From contig NZ_JAPSIW010000003.1 in assembly GCF_031178505.1 (NCBI RefSeq), forward strand, positions 1-47,009: 47,009 bases of DNA, written 5' to 3'. This document shows, in pieces, positions 41,693 through 47,009 of this stretch. The translations under genes were made by a program, and so were the position numbers. Every line of letters starts with the position of its first letter. Within the stretch, counting starts at the first letter, position 1. The notes below the pieces were generated by a model. It saw only the letters and a list, made by a program, of their open reading frames with translations, was not told the DNA's origin and searched no databases. The stretch comes from Streptomyces sp. (GTDB lineage Bacteria; Actinomycetota; Actinomycetes; Streptomycetales; Streptomycetaceae).

Positions 41693-42310
41693 TCAGCGGA
41701 GTGGATCGCCGGCCGTGGCCTTGAGCTGGGCCTTGAACTCGCGGACGACTCGTCCGACGTCGTCGCTGGAGACGGTGTAGCCGACCGCGCGCAGGGCGGC
41801 CTCGACCCGGTCGCGTCCGACGCTGCCGGTCTCCTCGTAGATCCGGCGAGCGTGCTTGAGGATGACCTCATCGGAGGCGCGGGCTTTGCCGGTGTGGCGC
41901 TTCTTCCGGGCAGCCGGTTTCCGCTCGCGCCTGCCTGACACGCTGCCCGCGCTGTTGCCCGTAAGCGCCGGGCTGTCTTCGGCTTCTGCCCGTGCGGGCA
42001 GCCCGGGCACCAGGCGGGCAGGCTCCGAGCGGGCAGCCGGAGGCGCCTCGTCGTCACCCGGGTCTGATGGGTGTGGGCGGGCAGCGTCCTCTGTCCGAGG
42101 CAGTGGTGCCGGGCGGGCGGAGCGCGGGCGGCTGTGCCCGCCTTCATGGTCGGGGGCCGAGGCCGGAGTCTGCCAGCGCGGAGACAGCGTGATGGAGGCG
42201 AGGCCGAGGGCCTGCTTGCGGGTGGCGAGCTTGCGCAGCAGCAGCTCGTCCTGGAGCGGGTCGCCGTCGACGTCGGCCCGCTCCAGCGCCTCGTGCAGGC
42301 GTTCCGTCAG
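41693..42310 (-). CDS. Hypothetical protein of the mobilisation region, probably truncated at the N-terminus
   Basis: The minus frame is open from 42337, but the first 10 or so codons run into the integrase remnant, so the original start is probably lost at a junction near 42310. The N-terminal part (LTERLHEALERADVDGDPLQDELLLRKLATRKQAL, two segments) is helical. A Pro/Arg-rich middle follows. The C-terminus (ILKHARRIYEETGSVGRDRV, AALRAVGYTVSSDDVGRVVREFK) looks like a small winged-helix similar to the C-terminal domain of DUF2637 proteins. Function unknown. Confidence 0.5.
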   Translation of the reverse strand: MTERLHEALERADVDGDPLQDELLLRKLATRKQALGLASITLSPRWQTPASAPDHEGGHSRPRSARPAPLPRTEDAARPHPSDPGDDEAPPAARSEPARLVPGLPARAEAEDSPALTGNSAGSVSGRRERKPAARKKRHTGKARASDEVILKHARRIYEETGSVGRDRVEAALRAVGYTVSSDDVGRVVREFKAQLKATAGDPLR

Positions 42311-43140
42311 GCGCGGCGGCGGCGAACATCGCGACACGCTCGGCGGCGCCGAAGGACGACAGCTACCGCACCATCGACTCGATGGACTGGCTGTCGGCGC
42401 TGGTCGCCAACCACATCGCCCGCACGAAGCCCAAGCCGTGCCCCTGCCACGGCAAGACCTACGTCTTCCGAGGACAGGGCGCGGCCCGCACAGGCGGCCA
42501 CCAAGGCGCGAAGCTCGTCGACGTCGCCCGCCGTGCCGGCGTCTCGACCGGCACGGTGTCCAACGTCCTCAACCACCCCGAACGCGTCACCGAGGCCACG
42601 CGAGAGAAGGTCGAGCAGGCCATCGCGGACCTTCGGTTCGTCCGGGGCGGCGTCGTACCGGAGCCTGCCGCCCACTGGCGCAGGAACGGTTTCGCAACCT
42701 GGCTGTTCACGCCAGCGGTCTCCGGCTGGTACCCGAAGAAGGCACCACAGGAGCCACGGCCGGTGCCCCTACTCGGCGAGCCGTGGCCCGGTGTCCCGGC
42801 ACGGGGTCGGGGTGCCAGCGAACGGGCCGACGCCTGCTGGCTCCCGATAGCCAAGGGACTTACGCCCCACGGCCTCCGCCACACCCACCGGACGATCATG
42901 GAGGACCTGGGAACCGAGAAGGTGCTCATGGACGAACGCATGGGCCACATCGACGGCTCGGTCTCGGCACGCTACGCCCACGTCACTCCAGGCATGCGCA
43001 AGCGCCTCATGCTGGGGCTGACCGAGCAGTGGGAGGCAGCACTCGACGCACGTTTGGCCATGAGTGCCACGTCACCAGTGTGCGTGCTGAGTGATCTCCT
43101 GCGGGCACGCGAGGTGTCACGGGTGTCCGTCAAGTCGTAG
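42310..43140 (+). pseudogene. Tyrosine integrase remnant with an embedded LacI-type helix-turn-helix
   Basis: From about 42310 the plus frame reads like the middle of an integrase (ANIATRSAAPKDDSYRTIDS, then WLSALVANHIARTKPKPC). Next comes a complete LacI-type motif (KLVDVARRAGVSTGTVSNVL), then the catalytic end with LTPHGLRHTHRTIMEDLG (HxxR), RMGHIDGSVSARYAHVT (second His and Tyr), and a tail to 43140. The N-terminal arm-binding domain and the first catalytic Arg region are missing, and the frame is blocked by TGA 42190-42192. The nearest ATG is 42382. It is probably not a functional recombinase. A terminator follows at 43151. Confidence 0.8.
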
Positions 43141-43150
43141 CAATAACAGT

Positions 43151-43187
43151 GCTGTGCCCTCCGGCGACCACTCCCGGAGGGCACAGC
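43151..43187 (+). terminator. Terminator after the integrase remnant
   Basis: A perfect 14-bp stem (GCTGTGCCCTCCGG with its complement, 43151-43164 and 43174-43187) around a 9-nt loop, 10 bp beyond the stop codon. Confidence 0.75.
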
Positions 43188-43297
43188 CATGTCCGTGATG
43201 CCTCCGCGAGGCCGCGTCAACTCCGTGCGGCCGTCTCACTCCAGCAGTTACGACGATTGCCCAGTAGCGGGGCCAACGGACTTGGCTCAATAGGTAC

Positions 43298-44140
43298 ATG
43301 GAGACTGGCGAGCACTGGGCATACCGCGCAAGGCCGAAGGAGCTGGGCAGCCCTGTCAGGCGGGTGGAAGTCGTGCGAGTGGGCGGTCGTGGCAGGTCTG
43401 GCTGGGTCCATGTCCGGTTCTTGGAAGGGGATGACGCCGGCCTGCAGGAATGGGTCAGCCCCGGCTGCCTCGTAGCACCGTGGTCAGACGTCGACGCGTT
43501 CCGCGCGGATGACGAGGCAGAGCTCAGACTGGCCGAGGCGTCACGCCACGTACGGGGCGGTACGGATTTCGAGGCCGCGCGCCTGATCCTCGGGTTCGTC
43601 CGGCCGAAGAACAGGCTGCGCCTCCGCCGAGGGGTGGCGGACGCGGGAGTTCTGGAACTGAGCCGACTCGACGAGACAGCGCCGCTCATCGGCATGGACG
43701 CCACCGCGCTCCGCAGTGAACCGATGGTGCACGAGGACCGCGCCGGCATGTGCCTGGCCGGCTGGCCGGTCACCGAACGCGTCGCCCGTCAGGTAGCGGG
43801 CCGCCTCGCCGACGAGATCCTTCCGGAGGTGGACCGCAAGCAACAGGACATCGAGCATGAGCGCGCACAGCCCTCCCGGTACTCCTACCGTCGTCGGGAC
43901 GACCGCAAGTTGGATGCGGAGGCGGCCGTCCTGCGGACCGTCCGGGTGTGGTGCGGCGAGGACAAAGCTGAGCGCTACGACGAGCTGGTCGCACTGCGCG
44001 AAGAGGTCATCCGGCTCGGCCAGCTGGTGGAGAAGGCGGTCAAGGCTCTACGCGACCGTGGGCACGGCGTCATCGCCTCCACCATTGAGCGCGACCTTGG
44101 CGTCCATATCGCCAGCCTTGATCCTGACGTGCGTCGATAG
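43298..44140 (+). CDS. Conserved actinobacterial hypothetical protein (280 residues)
   Basis: ATG 43298 begins METGEHWAYRARPKELG, followed by VRVGGRGRSGWVHVRFLEGD and WVSPGCLVAPWSDVDAF. This pattern is familiar from many Streptomyces and phage/element-encoded hypothetical proteins (sometimes labelled PE-PGRS-like by transfer). The N-terminal 70 residues look like an SH3-like beta barrel. The rest is helical, with a DNA-binding-like charged middle (RRDDRKLDAEAAVLRTVRVW, about 200-219). The function is unknown. Its 3' end overlaps the convergent gene by 71 bp. Confidence 0.72.
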   Translation: METGEHWAYRARPKELGSPVRRVEVVRVGGRGRSGWVHVRFLEGDDAGLQEWVSPGCLVAPWSDVDAFRADDEAELRLAEASRHVRGGTDFEAARLILGFVRPKNRLRLRRGVADAGVLELSRLDETAPLIGMDATALRSEPMVHEDRAGMCLAGWPVTERVARQVAGRLADEILPEVDRKQQDIEHERAQPSRYSYRRRDDRKLDAEAAVLRTVRVWCGEDKAERYDELVALREEVIRLGQLVEKAVKALRDRGHGVIASTIERDLGVHIASLDPDVRR

Positions 44141-45716
44141 AGCCGCGCCACGGCTCCGGGGTCGGCTTCGGCGGCTCGGGCCGTGCCGCAGGCTGCTCCC
44201 TCTCCGGCCGGTGCGGGTTCCAGCCGCCGAGAAAGGGCCGTAGCTGATCTCCCGTCGGCTCCGCGTGGAAGTCGAGAACGGCCAGGCCCCTGCCGTTCAT
44301 GGTGGGGTCCAGCCGGTCGGCCTCCGCCTTCCCCCAAGCCGACCACTCTCGCAGCCTCTCGGCTTCGACGGCGTCGTCCGATATGGCGGCGGCTTCGTCC
44401 AGAGCAACGCAGAACACCCGGATCTCTCCAGCCACCTTCCACTGCTCCAGGGCTGTGCCGAAGTGCTCCGCCCGTAGGGCGTGAACCGCCTTGATTGAGG
44501 CGGCACTGACGGCGGACTCCCACTCCCGCCTCTCGCGCTCCTCCCGCTCCGCCTGGAGACGCCGACGCTCCGCCTCCTGCCGTTCCCGCTCCTCTCGCAG
44601 GCGCCGCTGCTCTGCCTCCCGTTCCAGCCGAGCCCGCTCCTGCTCCTCCGCGCGCGCCTTCAGCGCCCGGAACACCGAACCGACCTGCTCCTCCAACGGC
44701 TTCTTGGCGGTGTCGGCCCATTCCTTCTTCCAGCCGTAGCTGTGGCCGTAGCCGTAGCCCGAGTGCTGGCTGATCAGCAGTTCCAGCTCGCCGGAGGGCT
44801 CGAACCTGTGCGCCGGCGTCACCCGCTGCCAGTCGTACGTACGTCGGCCCGGCTGCTTGGGCACGTACCGGACCTGCTTCTGCCGTTCGCGGAAGCCGAC
44901 CTCGTACGTCCTGCCGTGAACGGTGAGCAGGGGCCTCGGTTGCTTGCGCTTCTTGGACACCGTGATCTCGCCGTGGCGGGCGAGTGCCTGCTCGGCGAGG
45001 AGCCGGAGAAGCGAGAGGACTCGCGGCAGGACCTCCTCCGAGATCTCGAAGGCGCTGTGGTCCGCAGTGACAGCGGCGATCACGTCCTCGACATCGCTGA
45101 TCACCCGGCTGCGCGCCAGCCGGATCCGGTTCCACTCGGTGTCGTCCTCACCCGACACCCTGAGCAGACCGAGGAAAAAGTCCCCCTTCGCCCGGCCGCT
45201 GTACTTCAGGTGGTACCCCTCGGGCGCACACTGCCGGGCTGCGTCGAAGGCCCTGCGGTAGCGGGCTCGCTCCTGGTCGCTGGGGTTCGGGATCCGGAGG
45301 AACCGCCCAGCCTGTTGTACCTCCGCGATCAAGGCGGCTCCGATTTCCGCTGACGACGCCTGCGGGGGCTTGGCGGCGCGTTGCGGCGCCGGCTTCGTCG
45401 TGGGCGGAGCTGTTTCTCGCTTCTGCGGAGGAGGGGCCGGTCGTGTCCGTTGCTCGGAACCCGCCGACCGCTGCTTACGCGGCGCCGGTTCCGGCCGGTC
45501 CGGGTGATGGCCGTGTTCCAGGTAGAAGCGCCCCGCGTCAGTGATCTCCGCCCGCCACTTCCCATCCTGCTTGGGCATGGTGATCAGACGCCGCTCCTTG
45601 AGCGCGCGGGCGGTGAGGGCGAACTCTGGGCTGTCCGACGTGACGGGGTCGGCTCCGCCCCCGATGCGGGTGAGGAGTGCGAGCTGCCGGTCATTTAACG
45701 GAGACCATCGGTGCAT
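44070..45716 (-). CDS. Large coiled-coil hypothetical protein (548 residues)
   Basis: I chose ATG 45716 (minus strand). The longer frame to 45860 has no support. An N-terminal winged-helix-like part (NDRQLALLTRIGGG ... ALKERRLITMP ... WRAEITDAGRFYLEHGH, about 7-70) is followed by a Pro/Lys-rich linker (about 75-120) and a middle domain containing HGRTYEVGFRERQKQVRYVP (about 265). A strongly predicted coiled coil of Glu/Arg/Gln repeats spans about 360-430, and the C-terminal domain ends in Trp/Arg-rich text. It may be a nucleoid- or DNA-associated protein. I recognise no named family. Confidence 0.72.
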   Translation of the reverse strand: MHRWSPLNDRQLALLTRIGGGADPVTSDSPEFALTARALKERRLITMPKQDGKWRAEITDAGRFYLEHGHHPDRPEPAPRKQRSAGSEQRTRPAPPPQKRETAPPTTKPAPQRAAKPPQASSAEIGAALIAEVQQAGRFLRIPNPSDQERARYRRAFDAARQCAPEGYHLKYSGRAKGDFFLGLLRVSGEDDTEWNRIRLARSRVISDVEDVIAAVTADHSAFEISEEVLPRVLSLLRLLAEQALARHGEITVSKKRKQPRPLLTVHGRTYEVGFRERQKQVRYVPKQPGRRTYDWQRVTPAHRFEPSGELELLISQHSGYGYGHSYGWKKEWADTAKKPLEEQVGSVFRALKARAEEQERARLEREAEQRRLREERERQEAERRRLQAEREERERREWESAVSAASIKAVHALRAEHFGTALEQWKVAGEIRVFCVALDEAAAISDDAVEAERLREWSAWGKAEADRLDPTMNGRGLAVLDFHAEPTGDQLRPFLGGWNPHRPEREQPAARPEPPKPTPEPWRGSIDARQDQGWRYGRQGRAQWWRR

Positions 45717-45820
45717 GGCGATCGTCGTACCGCCTGTGATCGGCCTCGCACAACCGTAGGGATGACCCTTTCCCAGCGTGAGCGGCAAAGAGCGGGCTGG
45801 ACGGCGGACGGCCGCTCGCT

Positions 45821-45870
45821 GGGAGCCGCCGGGAGCCGGATTCCGGAAGTTGGCTCCCAAACGGCTCCCA
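45821..45870. repeat. Right arm-type repeats of the island
   Basis: Two GGGAGCC heptamers (45821-45827, 45831-45837) and, inverted, the 19-bp repeat shared with the left end (45852-45870, two GGCTCCC heptamers 11 bp apart). They lie just inside the right att copy and are candidate integrase/excisionase arm sites. Confidence 0.6.
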
Positions 45871-45890
45871 AAACGGGGTCACAAAGCAAA

Positions 45891-45925
45891 TCAGGCCCGG
45901 TGCTGATCCCTCAGCACCGGGCCTG

Positions 45926-45926
<1 letters not shown>
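45891..45926 (-). terminator. Terminator of the tRNA-Pro gene
   Basis: A perfect 16-bp stem (TCAGGCCCGGTGCTGA and its complement) with a TCCC loop, 16 bp beyond the tRNA 3' end. On the minus strand it is followed by TTTGCTTTG. Confidence 0.75.
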
Positions 45927-46015
<89 letters not shown>

Positions 46016-46082
46016 ATCGTCGCCACTCTCGCGGCGACGTCGTTTACTTTAGCCCACCCGGAGCCGGAGACGAAATCCGGTT

Positions 46083-46844
46083 CTACCAGCGGCGGCGCAG
46101 CGGGTTCGGGCGGATGCGGTCCAGGGCCGCGAGGAGGACGCCCAGGGCGTAGAGGGAGAGGCCCAGGAGGAGGGCGTTGCCGAGGACGCCCTTGTAGCCG
46201 TGCTCGTCCACGTCGAGGAAGGGGTAGAGGTAGCGGTCCTGGGTGCCGGGGAGGAGGAGTTCGCCGCGGGCCAGGGAGAAGGTCAGGTAGGCGAGGGGGT
46301 AGAGCAGCCACGCGGCGGCCTGGCGCAGGTGGAGGCGGCCGGGGGTGGTGAGGAGCAGCCAGTCCAGGGCCGCGGCGGCGGGGACGGCCGTGTTCAGGAT
46401 GTGCGTCGCGGCTGCTTGCCAGCCGGTGCCCGCGGCCGCGGCGTCGGTCGCGAAGGGGCTCGACGCGTTGGTCAGGAGCAGGTGGTGCACGAGGCCGGCG
46501 GCGACGACGTAGAGCAGGGCCGCGCCGGTGAGGGCGCCCGGCAGGGGGCGGCGGGCGGACCAGGCGCGGCGGGCGGAGGCGAGCGTGACCAGGGCGAGCA
46601 GGACGCTGCTCTGGAGTGTGAAGTGGCTGATCGTCCGGGTGGCCGGGCCTCCCGTCGCCAGTGCGAGTGTGACGCCCGTCAGGGCCAGCAGCGCCGTCAG
46701 GAGGCGGAAGGCGGCGACCAGCGGGCGGCGTACCGGGGTGATCACGGCGCTCGCCGGGACGGGGGAGGGGAGCAGGGCGGGCGGGCCAGGGACCGCGGGG
46801 AGGTCCGGGATGTCCCTGGGGATGGGAGGTATCGGCGCTGTCAT
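46083..46844 (-). CDS. Pr6Pr-family membrane protein
   Basis: A 253-residue integral membrane protein. ATG 46844 is followed by a Pro-rich cytoplasmic start, then about six hydrophobic segments: residues 41-62 (VAAFRLLTALLALTGVTLAL), 72-90, 103-122, 148-165, 178-195 and 219-240. Conserved-looking features are ISHFTLQSSVLLALVTL, LNTAVPAAAALDWLL, and LLYPLAYLTFSLARG with a following YPFLDVDEHGYKGVLGNAL. This is the pattern of the Pr6Pr family. The transported or bound ligand is unknown. It lies outside the island and is probably original chromosome. Confidence 0.8.
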   Translation of the reverse strand: MTAPIPPIPRDIPDLPAVPGPPALLPSPVPASAVITPVRRPLVAAFRLLTALLALTGVTLALATGGPATRTISHFTLQSSVLLALVTLASARRAWSARRPLPGALTGAALLYVVAAGLVHHLLLTNASSPFATDAAAAGTGWQAAATHILNTAVPAAAALDWLLLTTPGRLHLRQAAAWLLYPLAYLTFSLARGELLLPGTQDRYLYPFLDVDEHGYKGVLGNALLLGLSLYALGVLLAALDRIRPNPLRRRW

Positions 46845-46938
46845 GGCCTCAAGCTAGACAGACCGGACATACCGGGCTATGCGGGGTGGGCCGTGTGGGT
46901 TACCGCCACCGGCCCGCCCGCCGCGAGGGTGTCCCTCG

Positions 46939-47009
46939 TCACTCCCGCCCCACCAGCGTCAGCAGCGTCGCCTCCGGGGGGCAGGCGAAGCGGACCGGGG
47001 TGTAGCGGT
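46939..47009 (-). CDS. C-terminal end of an unidentified protein (partial)
   Basis: The last 22 codons of a minus-strand gene that runs off the window, reading RYTPVRFACPPEATLLTLVG and ending RE. Ends of this kind occur in some Streptomyces metallophosphoesterases, but the fragment is too short to say. Confidence 0.5.
   Translation of the reverse strand, partial: RYTPVRFACPPEATLLTLVGRE

Noticed and set aside
43310-44140. PE-PGRS protein
   Set aside because: That label is sometimes transferred to this family, but the sequence has no PE domain or Gly-rich repeats.

Overview
The window is high-GC actinobacterial DNA and most likely comes from a Streptomyces chromosome. The evidence is GTG/TTG starts, Streptomyces-type integrative-element genes (KorSA/TraSA/SpdD/Rep/Xis/Int-like), two DUF317-type genes, a WhiJ-like XRE regulator next to an RsbW-like ATPase, and a tRNA-Pro(CGG) used as an integration site.

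Layout. (1) Positions 1-6783 are the right part of a pSAM2-like actinomycete integrative conjugative element (AICE): the C-terminus of a GntR/KorSA-like repressor, an operator region, an FtsK/TraSA-type translocator, a run of small spread proteins, a GGDEF protein, a Zn-finger protein, a rep gene broken by an internal deletion, xis and int. (2) An exact 58-bp direct repeat (6784-6841 and 45926-45983) covers the anticodon-loop-to-3'-end half of tRNA-Pro. It brackets about 39.2 kb, so everything from 6842 to 45925 looks like a second element placed between the AICE and the intact tRNA. (3) The left half of this island (7342-29954) is a dense anti-phage/restriction locus. One operon encodes a GHKL-ATPase/SF2-helicase fusion, a NERD-nuclease/UvrD-like helicase, DrmA and DrmB, the last two being the core pair of DISARM. 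Next come an AbrB-like small protein, a Vsr-type nuclease and a C5-cytosine DNA methyltransferase. A second tightly coupled operon encodes a Z1 helicase, a PD-(D/E)XK protein, a GHKL (MutL/MORC-like) ATPase and two proteins of unknown function. A convergent gene encodes a probable modification-dependent restriction enzyme. (4) Positions 30164-38513 carry a serine hydrolase, a WhiJ-like regulator/ATPase pair, and a small-peptide locus that looks like an undescribed RiPP cluster (a 55-residue peptide, a JmjC-type cupin oxygenase, an aldo/keto reductase-like protein and an APH-like kinase), then two DUF317 genes. (5) Positions 38767-45716 carry a mobilisation module (MobA-type relaxase and MobC-like accessory protein), a decayed integrase with an embedded LacI-type helix-turn-helix, and two large hypothetical genes. 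(6) Beyond the tRNA lies ordinary chromosome: a Pr6Pr-type membrane protein and the tail of another gene.

How it fits together. The island appears to be a mobilisable defence island that shares its attachment site with the adjacent AICE. Its only visible integrase is truncated, so the AICE Int/Xis are the likely agents of its movement. The defence locus combines the DrmAB core with the parts of a C5-methylase/Vsr/Z1/GHKL/PD-(D/E)XK restriction-type system. I do not recognise this combination as any single named system. All family assignments come from motifs read by eye. No database search was possible.
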